Assembly (NCBI GenBank): GCA_037176845.1
Contig: JAYKXP010000007.1
Location: forward strand, 558,001-622,000
DNA: 64,000 nt
Reading direction: 5' to 3'
Source: Paramarasmius palmivorus
Lineage: Eukaryota; Basidiomycota; Agaricomycetes; Agaricales; Marasmiaceae
Shown here: one piece after another, positions 1-10,486 of the stretch
Layout: each line of letters opens with the position of its first letter
How positions within the stretch are numbered: the stretch's first letter is position 1
Made by a program: the position numbers and the translations under genes
The notes under the pieces: model-generated
Seen by the model: only the letters and a program-made list of their open reading frames with translations
The model's database searches: none
Told to the model about the DNA's origin: nothing

Positions 1-816
1 CGTTCCTTTCTAATATCGAACTACGGGAGCTCAAACATGGTGGCGCTCGGGAAACTTAAGTTCGCATATGACAATATGGTAGAAAAAAAGAACACATGCC
101 ACTTCCATCATCACCCAATACCTCAGACACCGAGGGAACCATACGCTCCTACCCACACTTGATTGAAGTTGGATCATCGAAGGCTTGAAGCGGTGACCGT
201 TCCTACATGATACATGATGCTTCAGTGCCTGATGAAAGTAACTCCCAAAGATAGAATTGACAGGTACCGCATATATTTCAAATACTTTGCGTCGTAAAAC
301 TCCGTCCGTCTTCGAAATGGGAGGATTGACGAGTGTCTACAGTCTGGGGGAAAGAATCAAAGAGTCGCGACAAATGTGTCCGTATTCAGCGTTTACGTTA
401 TGGTACATTCAACGTTCAACGTTCAACTTCAGCGCAGCGCGGGAAAAATCACGAGGTAAGTCACTCTAGATTCTATTACTAATAACAGAACAAAGGCATC
501 TTTCTACTGCCTAGTATCTACCTCGCAAGATCAGAATCAAGGGCAACATCATCTTCATCCAGAATCAAGTATTCACCACTAGTATCGTGCCTTCCCACAG
601 CGATGTCAGGCCTGCGAGGGACTTACTCTATGGGGAGAGTTTACTTTGAGTTCCCCGCTTATACTTCCGTCGAACTAGCTCATCCGGCGCGTCCGAGATC
701 ATGATGCATACGCCTGATATTCTGCAATCAATGGTGATGTGGCCATCATAACCATATGGTGCCTTTTTGCGTCTGATATATCTTCCTCGCAAAAATTTCC
801 CGAGTCTTCAAGCACC
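1..816. other. Intergenic; carries one copy of an 80-bp dispersed repeat
   Basis: I see no supportable gene here; the open frames are short and have no recognisable domain. Positions about 11-90 match positions about 13925-14003 in direct orientation, at roughly 88 percent by eye. The sequence just before 817 is the probable 5' UTR and promoter of the downstream membrane-protein gene, with no clear TATA box. Confidence 0.5.
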
Positions 817-2140
817 ATGCAAACGGACGTCGCAGAACTCGCAGGGATCATTGTTGAAACAGGACTCTATGGTACTTTATATACCTTTTCCTTCGACATG
901 CTCTAACTCCCATGGAATGCAGGTGTTTTCACGGTCCTTACAGTCGGGGCACTTTACGTTCTTCTAAAGAGACGTAGAGGAGGCCCGGCTACTCTAAATC
1001 ATCCCCTCATCGCCACATCGATGTACGCATTCTCTGCGCTCATCACTCAGTGACTAACGGTGCTCTTCTACCAGCGTCATGTATATGCTAGCGACCGCGC
1101 AGATAGTTGTTGACTGCATCGTTATCTTTGATGCGTTCATCGACCTGCCGCGACCTGCACGTAAGGTGCAAATGGCCAATATCACAATTCCAATCGTTGC
1201 TACGAAGCGTGCGCTCTTTTTCGCCATGATGATCCTCGGAGATACCATTGTTGTATGTCTCACAGTTGCTACCATCAAAGTGTTTCCTAATCACCGCTCC
1301 AGATATACCGTTGCTGGATAGTTTGGGGACGTAATTGGTTGCTCATCATACTGCCTTCTTGCTGCTCAATTGTCAGCGCTGGTAATTGTCTACCTACTGA
1401 AGATGTGCACACACTGTATTGATCATGACTTTTTTCTTTCTCAGTACTTGCTTACATGACAATTTGGGCGACCCAGCATCGCGAAGCAGGTTCATTCATT
1501 TTGAAAGAACCATGGACATATGGCACGGTTATATTTGTTATGTCTCTCTGTGCTAACGCAATCGCCACCTGTAAGTTTGTAGCCCAAACAGAATGCTTAT
1601 CGTCAGCTCTGATACTGCCCTTGCAGCCCTAATTGCTTACCGTATCTGGCGCAACGAAGCACAGTTGTCTGGTCCTGGAACTACCTCTTCTGGACGTTCA
1701 GTGACTGTATCTGGCCGAGGTCGACTCCTCCCGATTGCGAGGATTCTCATCGAGAGCGGTTCCCTGAACACGGTGTTTTTAATTACTTATATCGTGGTCT
1801 TGCAAGTTCAAAAAGGCCAAGGAAGTCTTCCCATTGTTGCAGACATGGTGCGTTCATCCATCAACACACGCAGATATGTCGCTAATGGACATGTTAGTCC
1901 ACGCCTCTTGTTGGCATTATTTTCTCCCTTGTCATTGTGCGTGTGGGTCTCAACCGCACAACTGACACCACGCGATTGCCTTCGACGAGTGAACGGAGCA
2001 ACACTTACGGAAATGTACCGGTACCTATTAACATGTCTAACCGACATGAGCTATCCACCTTCCAGGCTACCGTGTCAGAGAATGACATGGGGATGGCTGA
2101 CGATCAGGCTTTTGACGGAAGAAAGGAATATCCTGTATAG
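817..2140 (+). CDS. Seven-TM Agaricomycete orphan membrane protein
   Basis: Multi-exon gene starting with MQTDVAELAG. The first exon is 55 nt and splices to a hydrophobic segment (FTVLTVGALYVLL) ending in a short basic loop. Further hydrophobic helices follow: LATAQIVVDCIVIFDAFI, RALFFAMMILGDTIV, then across an intron IYRCWIVWGRNW, then SLIAYRIWRNEAQ and ARILIESGSLNTVFLITYIV. A last exon near 1860-2140 gives a Ser/Thr-rich, probably cytoplasmic tail ending in FDGRKEYPV. The order of helices, the RIWRNE loop and the polar tail are those of a large family of mushroom seven-TM proteins of unknown function; a receptor-like role has been suggested for such proteins but not shown. No catalytic motif is visible. 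Exon joins at about 1256-1302 and 1574-1626 keep the frame. Middle exon borders are approximate. Confidence 0.75.
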
Positions 2141-3433
2141 ATATCATCGTTGGTTACTGAGCAGTGAGAGGCGCCCGTTTATGTATTTATTGTGTTTGCC
2201 CAGATTGGATAATTATTTCGCCCTTTTCTTTTCAGTGACAAGAGATTGGTAACCTTTCAAGTCTATCCTGTAATGATACGGGCTACAAAGTATCATGAGC
2301 ATCGACCCCGTTGACGGTTTAAAGCACTGAAGTCTTGTCCCATTGACAGAGGTATTCATTGTCGACGCTAGGACTCTTACTGGATCGGATGATCCGCCGT
2401 CATCCGAGCGATGAGGCGCACTCGGATGGCGGATGGGCCCTTCGACGAACACCAACCGACGGCCGACTCATCCGACGATGAATGGCGGATGGATCACGTG
2501 TCAAAAGCAGTGTCGATGGCGAGCTATCAATATATCACCGTTGTCTAGACTCGAACCACTCGCGTGAGAGCTTATATCATTCCTCTGCACACTGACATTC
2601 GATTGGCTATCATCGGACGTCGCAGTAGTTGGTTACGAGTCCGAGTCCAGTCTGAGCGGTGTGCGTGGAGTCGCTAAAATGTCGTTACTTATGTTCAAAT
2701 TTTCCTGTGGTGAGTGTGGGCCGAATAAATCAAAGGTCAGACTCAGATTGCAGGCGGATTAGTGACACGCACCTAAGGCCTAAGGGTCCACTTTTCCCCC
2801 CGGCTATATGTTGTTGGAACCGTTTACATTGATGCAGTATCCTCCCATAGCTATCTGCGATTCCCTGGATGCGCTGAGGAGATCAAACGTGAAGGCGAAC
2901 AATGTACACCAACAAACTTAAACTTAAACTTAGGAAGGAAGGTAACCGGCACGTGATCCTTGTACAGAAAATTTTCGCTGCGGCAAGGAGTCTTGCTATC
3001 AAGCGCGCAGGATTAGCGCCCATCCGTCGACGCTCTTTACCAGCACCATCCGATCCTCATCCGATCCGGTAGGAGCCCTAATTGTCGTTGTATGGGATCA
3101 CGGCTTTGTTAAATGCTAGGAGCTCACAGGATCAACATGTCTGATTCACAAACCTGCTTTATGAAGGAAATTACTTACATGCCGATTGAAGTCATGAAAG
3201 GAACACAAGAGTTCTACGCAATCGTCGGGCTCAGTTGAGGCCTGAGGAGCAGTACAAAGAATACAAAAAGTATGCTGTTATTGAAGCAAATCAAACTGAT
3301 GTTCCAAGAGCATATTTGACATCTAACATCTCTGCGCTCAGCTCACTGGAGTGACTGATCGACTACAATTGTCTCCGTACTAGCATGTCCATCATCCTAT
3401 CCCAGTCATCAACAACTTGTTTATTGGAACATG
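2141..3433. other. Intergenic region around the TIR element
   Basis: Apart from the inverted-repeat element at 2371-3078 I see no gene. A short tandem AACTTA-type run occurs near 2917-2935. The part from 3080 to 3433 lies downstream of the convergent membrane-protein gene and shows no coding signal. Confidence 0.5.
2371..3078. mobile_element. Non-autonomous TIR DNA element (MITE-like), TA-flanked
   Basis: The left end reads GGACTCTTACTGGATCGG and continues ATGA; the reverse complement of the right end reads GGGCTCCTACCGGATCGG and continues ATGA. That is 22 bp of terminal inverted repeat with three transitions. Both ends abut the dinucleotide TA (2369-2370 and 3079-3080), which fits a TA target-site duplication as made by Tc1/mariner- or PIF-type transposases. 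A second inverted block, GGATCACGTG, occurs near 2490 and, in reverse complement, near 2950. The interior has no transposase-like reading frame, so the copy would need a transposase in trans. Superfamily assignment is inference from the TA flank alone. Confidence 0.6.
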
Positions 3434-4793
3434 TTAATGACTGACCCTTTCCTTAGCAGCAGGATCCCGCCAAATGTTGGTCTCGACTTCGGTCCAGATT
3501 TCCGTGCATTGAGGGGATTGGGGGTTATTAAAGACTAGGCCGCTAGTCGGCTTCACCGAGTCACTGTCCCTTCCGACAATTTGCATACGGCTATTGACCA
3601 ACACCATAAGTGAATTGGAATACACTTTAGCTAAGACCGCGCTCGGGGCAAAATAGAAGGCATCGCCAGACATTGTTCCAATCACTAGGAGGACAAGTAA
3701 GCATACCGCTACAATGGCTGTGGCTAATTATATTAATATCCCAAGGTGCAACGTATCGAAAGAACACACCTGTGACACTGCCTGTCTCTAGTATAAGCCG
3801 AGTGATCCTTCGGATTATGTTCTTGCTTTTCTGGAAGCTGCTGTCATAACGAGACAGCTTAGGCGGGTGTTGAACGTCTGTTCATGTCAATGGTTGATAA
3901 TCGCAGCCAACGCACCAGATACATCATCGATAACGCGATAGTGACATCAGCTATTACACCACCAATGAGCCAAACATATGACTTGGCCATAGACAAAGTT
4001 TAGATGTGGTATCCACGATGAAATAACAGCCTCACACAAACAATGATAGGGACACTGATTGAGGCGTCTTGCAAGTATTTGGCATCTAAGGAGACCATGG
4101 CTCCTGCAATGGAGCCGCTGAATTGTGCAAGAGAGGCCTGAAAGTTCTTCAGTCAAAGCTGAGTAATGATGATGCCGAACTTACGATCATAATGAACGAC
4201 AAAATAATCTTTGATCCAGGGCTGAGCACGTAGATTCGGTAAGCGTACTGCAGCTGAACAAGGAATGCCACTGGATCCGGCGCATGAATTCAGGAATCAC
4301 CTGAGTTGATACCTATGAACTCACCAAGTCCGTCAATAAAAGGTAGGGAAAACCACAACAGGTTTATTCGGCCCAACGCTACCTGATCACCGTACCCGTA
4401 TACAAAGCGTTGAAAGGCGTCATGTGTCAGCATAATGGTCTGAATGATGTCGAGTAAGTATATGACATATACAAGCGCTTTGAGTTTTTTCTGGTCATCT
4501 GGAAAGGCGGCATAATAAAGATCTATAGTAGCAACGGCCAGCATGAGTCGCGAAAGGAACAGCTTAATTTTTGACGTACGCATTTGAACGGACAGAATAC
4601 CAAGCAAACCCCAGCTCGATAGATAACCAAGCATCTAGTATTCAGCTACTTGATGAGAACTAAAAGGATAGATAGTCGGAAATTCTTACCAAGGAACCTG
4701 TGCTTGAAGCATAATGGACATGAGCAACAGCCCAGTGGAATAACTTAGGAAGATTCAGCAGACTTACATGGAAGAAAGGGTTGCCTCAGACAT
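3434..4793 (-). CDS. DUF6534-family seven-TM protein
   Basis: Intact multi-exon gene. The start is MSEATLSS at 4793; a 26-nt first exon and a 13-nt second exon (ending at the donor before 4694) join in frame to LMLGYLSSWGLLGILSV at 4634. A 56-nt intron then removes sequence so that VQM-HLYYAAFPDD is restored. Next come LKALVYVIYLLDIIQTIMLTHDAF, LLWFSLPFIDGLVAFLVQL-QYAYRIYVLS, SYVWLIGGVIADVTIALSM, LSRYDSSFQKSKNIIRRITRL and VLAKVYSNSLMVLVNSRM. The AYRI(Y/W) motif after a VQ turn, the T-R-L-ILETG segment and the YSNSLM..LNSR motif near the C-terminus are hallmarks of the basidiomycete DUF6534 family, whose function is unknown. The polar tail ends in PAAKERVSH. All joins I checked keep the frame, so the gene looks functional. 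Confidence 0.8.
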
Positions 4794-4999
4794 GGCCAAG
4801 TCACTTGATGACACCAGCAACATCGAGAACAAGATTATATGTCTCTCAGAAACCACCGCAATACGGCTGTTCATGTCCCACATTCGGAAACCATCATGAT
4901 CAACAAGGCTGCCGCCTCACGTTACATGTTCTAAGAAACTTGAAAGGTACGTCCCATTTCGGGGCAGGTTCCACAACCATAAGTGTACCGGAATCAGTA

Positions 5000-5870
5000 C
5001 TTACATCAGTATGTACATGCCATGGATATCACCAAAGAATGGTGTAGGGATGAAGTGAAAGCAGCTCTCAAGACGTGGGATAAAGATTTGGCTTGTTGTC
5101 CTATTCTCGATATAGGTTACCGTTCGCCGCGAGGCGGAACAGCAAACCGTCGGAACTATAATTGTTCCGCCTAGATGGGAGAAATATGAGCCTTGTAGAA
5201 TGATAAAGGCCGATAAAGGGCACTGACTTGCCTGATGGACTTCTCCCGACATCAGCGTATGTCCGAACTGAGCTTTTGAAGCACTGACCGTCATGATACT
5301 GCGACGGTCAATATAGAGCGCCTAAGGTCGTTATTCGTGAACCAGTTCTTTTAGCTCATCTGCTTATGTACTCTAATTTGGTCGATGTTAGAACCTCCGT
5401 CGCCGCAGCCGCCTTCACGGCGGTGCCTCATGGGTCTTTGTGCAAAAGAGAGCTTGTAAAACATAGGTTGTCAGTTTGTTTCTAGTAGTTTTTCGGCTGT
5501 ATATGGTTACCAAACATGGACATTCCACGAAAGTCGAAGGACCCTGCAGGGGTCCATAGCATACGTAGATGCCAGCATCTTGAATCTACATGCTATGGTC
5601 AATAATATTTGCCCCGTAGAAGAGTACGACAACCTGTTTTTGCTCACCAAAGATGCATGAGGCACCGCAGTATCTGCTTCTCCCGTCATCAGAATACGTT
5701 ATCAAAATTGAATGTCCCTTACCGTCCATCCAATAATTCCAATCAAGAGCGCACCTATGGACTAATCTGGTGGCGTTGATTGTAAGTGATACTGGCTTTG
5801 ACAGGCGGTAAAAGGTTGAAACGGACTTCGTCATTGGTAGGTGACTATCAAAAAAGAACCTGGTCACGAT
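5000..5870 (-). pseudogene. Decayed DUF6534-family seven-TM gene copy
   Basis: Fragments of the same family as the adjacent intact gene appear in order on the minus strand. A first-helix block, IGALLIGIIGWTV, lies at about 5715-5760 just after an in-frame TAG. A second-helix-like block, KMLASTYAMDPCRVL..SWNVHVW, lies near 5520-5590. A block resembling the family's AAA.(D/E)VL.....YL..R.K.G segment (VKAAAATEVLTSTKLEYISR, then a stop, then AKRTGSR) lies near 5350-5425. Frames change between blocks without good splice sites and at least two stops interrupt them. The identification rests on family pattern memory rather than an alignment, so it is tentative. Confidence 0.4.
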
Positions 5871-6488
5871 TGTACTTAGAGGGCCTGCGAAAGCGCATTC
5901 TGGTGGCCAGTGACTTTCATAGACCTGATCTCACACGCGGAGAATTTTTAACCTTATACGATATTGCAGAACTGATGAGCCAGTTCTGGCCCTGGAAATT
6001 TGATGTCCGTGAGTTGAGCCCTATCACGAAATTTCGTCCTCAGAATTGTCAAACCACCCAATGAAAACTGCAACGCGCACCAGTATCATAAGTAGATATA
6101 CGTTAACGTCAAATCGTTTTCGAAGACCTATGATACGGATAATCGCAAAAGTAGCCCGAGTAGTCTCCTGCAATATCCTGCTTCATTTTGAAACTTGGTT
6201 TCAACGAACGCAGTGGGCAAACATTGTATATATAAAGCGCTACCTCTGCGTATGATGATCGTGCAGGTAACACCATAAATCCAGAAGATTGGTGAATTCT
6301 TAGAAAGGCAAAGCCAGCGGCGGTAGGTGACCCTTTACACGATTGTTGATTCCGGCTGAGGATGCGAGAGTGGTTTTGTCTTCGTGCTGATTATTCGAGA
6401 ATCGACCAAGAGTGAGAATGAATAGTGGATGCGAGGTGTATCTACGAGTGATTGAGTCACCCCTTTCCAACTAATATTGAATAGGCAG
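5871..6488. other. Intergenic, no supportable gene
   Basis: A 92-codon plus-strand frame (5786-6064) and some shorter ones are open but have no recognisable motif and no supporting splice pattern. A TATA-like string, TATATATAAAG, lies near 6228-6238 but no start of a convincing gene follows it. Confidence 0.35.
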
Positions 6489-6862
6489 TTAGACGAGTGC
6501 GCACCAGTCTCTAGCAATCTTCACCTGAGCTCTTGACTCGTTTCAGCTTCAAATGATGAACCCTCTTTTCCGGCAAACGTACGTATGTGCACCGAAGAAC
6601 TGGATATTTTGGTCCTGATGATTCAGAAACGGAATAACGAGACCCCACGCCTCTGGGAGCCTTTGGATGTCGAGTAGTTCTTGTTGAAGTCTTTTGAGGT
6701 CTTCTGGAGAGGTATTTGGATTTGGGGCACCGTATGCCTGCAATATCAACTGAATCCGAAGTCAAAAAAGAACGCAAAGAAAGCATCTAATGTCGGACTA
6801 ACTTGAGCTGCACGTTCAATGTCCGAAGAAGATAATGCTGGGAGAAATGAGAGATCCGCCAT
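6489..6862 (-). pseudogene. Truncated importin-13/Kap122 N-terminal fragment
   Basis: Three exons joined by two clean introns encode about 90 residues: MADLSFLPALSSSDIERAAQ, then LILQAYGAPNPNTSPEDLKR through VIPFLNHQDQNIQFFGAHT, then AQVKIARDW. This is the first two HEAT-type helices of an importin-beta family receptor of the importin-13/Kap122 (Pdr6) type, which shuttles cargo through the nuclear pore and binds Ran-GTP. Directly after ARDW the family sequence is lost: four unrelated codons (CALV) and a TAA follow. Normal family members are about 900-1000 residues long. The remaining exons are not found nearby, so this is a partial gene copy or a cut-off gene; the surviving exons show no internal damage, suggesting a recent event. 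It could still be transcribed as a short protein. Confidence 0.75.
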
Positions 6863-7068
6863 GGCTTAGAGCGAAGAGTTATGAAATATTGAGTCAAAAT
6901 ATTAGGATGAGAGTAGAAAGGTAAGAAAGGCTGTTTGTTGATATCGCCGTCGCCGACGTTGTCGACGCGATCGGGTCAGTATCTATGTATCTATCTCGAT
7001 TTTTAATTTTTAGCCTTTACCCACCACCTGCCCCTTATGATGGAGCTGCCAAACTGTTTCATTCTCCC

Positions 7069-8276
7069 ATGGTCGTCCTAGAGGTCACTATCAGGTATCT
7101 TCCCAGCAAGCAGGCTCGTTACGCTCGACTGCCGACGAAAGAGCTGGTGAAAAATCTGCAGGATGATTTGCGCATAATGCGACTACCTTTTCCCCCAACG
7201 GCGAATGTCAAACCACATAGGGAAGATGGGATAGAGTTCTACTGGGAGACCAGCAAAGGATCCGTGAGTTGATTGTCCGTTTAGCTGATGTGTTGCGGTT
7301 CATAGACCTCCTACCCATAGCCCTTGTACAACGCAGTAACGCACATCATTCGCGAGCAGGACCGGATCAAACAGTTCAGGGAGAGGAAGGAATCTTGTGA
7401 AATGTAAGGGCCATCATTCGGCTACATGGCGAAGCTCAGACAGAACCTCGCAGTGAACAGATTATCCTTGGAACAGGATGGTGCGTTTTGCTGATTACTG
7501 TATATTAAGGTCAGAATTATTGACGAGTCTATCAGCTCAGCTGGCGCGAATAGGAAAGCGAAGGACAAGAAACCGCATTCATTCGACGCTACACATCGTG
7601 CTCAGAGGCGAGATTACTGGGGACGTAGAGAAAGCATAGATTCAGCCCAGGGCCCTGGAGGGTGCGAATCCTTTACGAATTCTTAAACCAACTAATGTGC
7701 CGATATCCTATACGCAGGGAGTTGCTAGCCCAACCGGCTTCTCGCCATAACGATGTCTACTCTCGCCCTCCGCGACAGACTTCAAGGCAACGAAGATCTA
7801 TATCAGAAATCGAGAGCATTCAATCGGCCTTGATTGGCATTACCCATTCTCTTGATGAACCCGGGCACAATACCATGGATGAGAAGAGAATAGGCAGGCT
7901 CACAGATGAGCTGCATGACCTCAAGCAAAGTTTGTCAAGCCTGGCTTCGAAGGGCACCGCTATCGAACAGCAGCTACGACTGCTTGAGGGTCAATGTGAA
8001 GACGGAATAGTTGCCCCGCTGGATGGTGATCCGGATGTTGACTGCACAGGTAGGGCTTTTTAGATGCCAAATGCCTACCTGCTAAGATGCCTTCCTGCAG
8101 ACATTAGGTCCAAACTTGCGGCTTTGGAAAACGAGCTACAGATAGAAACCAAGAAACGAGAAAGGGCAGAATGGCAATTGTCGGACGTGTTGAGGGAATG
8201 TCAAGAGCCTGTTGTCGTCCCACAGTTTTGCTCTGTCCTTGGATTTGCAACCCATGTACCTATATCTCATGCATGA
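7069..8276 (+). CDS. Orphan protein, shorter member of a tandem paralogous pair
   Basis: I do not recognise this family. About 315 residues from six exons. Residues 1-65 form a compact conserved domain shared with the next gene (MVVLEVTIRYLPSKQARYAR, then LPFPPTANVKPHREDGIEFYWETSKGS). Then come PLYNAVTHIIREQDR, a basic polar stretch (RRDYWGRRESIDS), the shared segment IESIQSALIGITHSL, and a C-terminal helical region likely to form a coiled coil (LTDELHDLKQSLSSLASKGTAIEQQLRLLEG, then LAALENELQIETKKRERAEW) ending in VLRECQEPVVVPQF. An apparent in-frame TAA at 7405 is removed by a 50-nt intron (7404-7453). The paralogue has an intron at exactly the same place and phase, so the gene is intact. 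Function is unknown; scaffold or RNA-associated roles are only guesses. Confidence 0.7.
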
Positions 8277-8463
8277 GTAGGATTCAGATTGAATCTAAGA
8301 TCAAGTCGCGTCGCGTCGCGTAATGAAATCTCCACGTGCACGATGACAGGTATGGCTGCTTCTTTTCCTCTCTTGCCTCTGGAGCTCCCAAAATAGGGCT
8401 GACAATGAGTCTCGTCTTTCAATTTCTCCCACCATCTCCCTGGATTCTTCCTTCCCTTTCGCC
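8277..8463. promoter_or_regulatory. Short spacer between tandem paralogues (putative promoter)
   Basis: Only 187 bp separate the stop of the first paralogue from the start of the second. It contains a short GTCGC direct repeat (three units near 8304-8319). The start of the second gene has the context GCCATGT. No TATA box is clear. Confidence 0.35.
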
Positions 8464-10486
8464 ATGTTCGATGTCCAGCTCACTATCAAGTATGGCCCAA
8501 GGAAGATGTCGCAGTACCGTGAGATGGACCTAAAGGAAATGGCTAGGCGCCTCAGATGTGATTTGGATCTCTTGAAACTCCCGCATCCACCAGAAGCAAA
8601 CATTAATCCACCTACCGAGGATGGAATTACATTCTTTTGGACAACAAAAAAGAATTCGGTGAGCAGTGTTAGATTTAGAGTATATATGCTCACACGCCTC
8701 ATTACTGACCGTGACGGCCCAGCCTCTTTTGAACACGATAGAATATGTCCTTACGACGCAAGGTAGACCCGACATCAAGAAATTGAAAACGATGTGCGAG
8801 ATGTGCGTCTCTTTCGTGAGCCCTTGTTTGTTCGAAGCTGATGGCACGTGTGTTAGCGAGGAGATCCTGATAAAGAAAGGGTATGCCTCGTTTTCTTCAT
8901 TAATTTGATTTGACTGTTCATCGCATTCATTATTCAAGCCCCGATGATGGAACGCATTGCCAACCACCGAGATACCACAATAATCCGAGCTATTCATCGT
9001 CCAGATATGATGCACGCCCTAGTTGGTTGCACAGACGAGATTCTGATTACGCTCCGCGACCTCGCAAACGATCTTACGATCCCCTGTCCTATTTCAGCAG
9101 GTCGCGTTCTCCTAGCAATCTATCGGAGGAGACATGCGGACGCGTAAACAAACACACTAGAATTCTCACCCCAAACGCGTCGCCTACCCGTAGTAGATCC
9201 GCATCTCCCAATACTTCCGACCCCGGACGCGTCAAAGATTCACTGGGTCACCGTCATAGGTCGCACTCACCTGTCAGCCCACATAGACACGTCCACAGTC
9301 ACAAGAAACGCGGTTCGGACACCACCATTCCTCAAGACCGTTCGTATGGGTTTGACACGGATTCTGGTTACTTTGAGCGACGTGGCTCCTTCAGCTCCAA
9401 CGCAGCGGCGCGCACTGCTTCCAATGCTGTGGGGTATTCCCGTAGAAGCCCAGGCCCTGCACGTAAGAGAGCCGTGGGTGACATAGAGTCCATTCAAGCA
9501 ACGCTAATAGACATTAGCGACTCATTCGCAGCTGATCAAGGGACCATATCGGAAGATGATCGACCTCTACCTCCGAGGCCTTCTTTTCTTCCCCTTCCGC
9601 CTCGTTTGATCGAAGAGGAGTCCACGACGGTTGTCGAAGAAGACATTACACGGAACGCTTTCCCTGGCTTGTTACCAAGCGCACCTGCATCTCCCAAACC
9701 ACTGTCTGGCGAAGACTATATTCCGCTTCTACCGATTTCTCCGGAAAAGCCAAGCGAAGGAGATTATGAGGGAGCAAATGCCGATCCTGATACGAGCTCT
9801 GAGTTCTCGGGGGCTTCACCCAAGAAACATGACGGATCCGCCCTGTACTTCACGTCAGCCCTCGATTCTATCGTTCAGACGACTCCTGGTCCAGAGCAAA
9901 AACATACGAACAGCATGACTGTTCCAGCTATCCAGAACGCATCCACTATTCCAAAGTCACTACTACCGTCTTTCGGTGATCCTACCCTTGTTCCGAAACT
10001 AAAATGGGTTCCTATTGGATTGAAACCTTCTGAGTCCGATAACCCGTCTGATACCACGAGCAAAGCAGCGCTCGACGTTGGGGATGGTGATCAGCCATCC
10101 GATGCTAAGAAAGCCTTCCACCTGACTCGCCAGTTTTGGGACAATCGCCGAGAGCTGATGGCACTCTCGGCTAGAGGAACGAAGATCGAAACACAACTGC
10201 GAGAGTTACAGAACACGCAGAAATGGAAAGAGCACGATTTCCTCTTGGGCGAAGAAAAGATGTGCAGTGGTCAGTTCTTCGAATTCGTGCTGCGGTAGGC
10301 GTACTCTGACCAGGTCTTCTCCATCCAGAGCTTCAGTTTGAATTTAAGATCATGGAAGGGATCCTTCGTGAAGAGACTCGGCTCCGGGAGAAGGTCGAGA
10401 TGTCACTTGCCGATGTGCTCAGGGAGTGCGCAGAACCGAATATCGTTCCACAACTGTTGAGGGCTTTTGGGCTTGTTTTGGGCTAG
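8464..10486 (+). CDS. Orphan RS/Pro-rich coiled-coil protein, longer tandem paralogue
   Basis: I do not recognise this family. About 600 residues. The N-terminal domain (MFDVQLTIKYGPRKMSQYRE, then LPHPPEANINPPTEDGITFFW) aligns with the upstream neighbour, as do PLLNTIEYVLTTQ, the intron after MCE, the segment IESIQATLIDISDSF, and the C-terminal EEKMCKLQFEFKIME through VLRECAEPNIVPQLL. Unlike its neighbour it has a long inserted region of about 300 residues. The first part is rich in Arg-Ser and His (SRSRSP, SPTRSRSASP, GHRHRSHSP), resembling RS domains of nuclear RNA-processing proteins. The rest is acidic and Pro/Ser-rich with PPRPS and PLPP motifs. The C-terminal 120 residues look like a coiled coil. 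Nuclear localisation and protein-protein contacts are inference from composition. Exon joins at 8659-8721, 8799-8852, 8881-8939 and about 10270-10329 all keep frame. Confidence 0.7.

Noticed and set aside
1593..2252. 219-codon plus-strand open frame
   Set aside because: Its first part is a real exon of the seven-TM gene, but the remainder crosses introns and other frames; the spliced gene ending at 2140 explains the signal better.
6228..6238. TATA-like string as a promoter
   Set aside because: No convincing gene starts downstream on the plus strand, and the string is common in AT-rich DNA.
7405..7407. In-frame stop suggesting the first orphan paralogue is a pseudogene
   Set aside because: It lies inside a 50-nt intron with good borders, and the paralogue has an intron at the same position.
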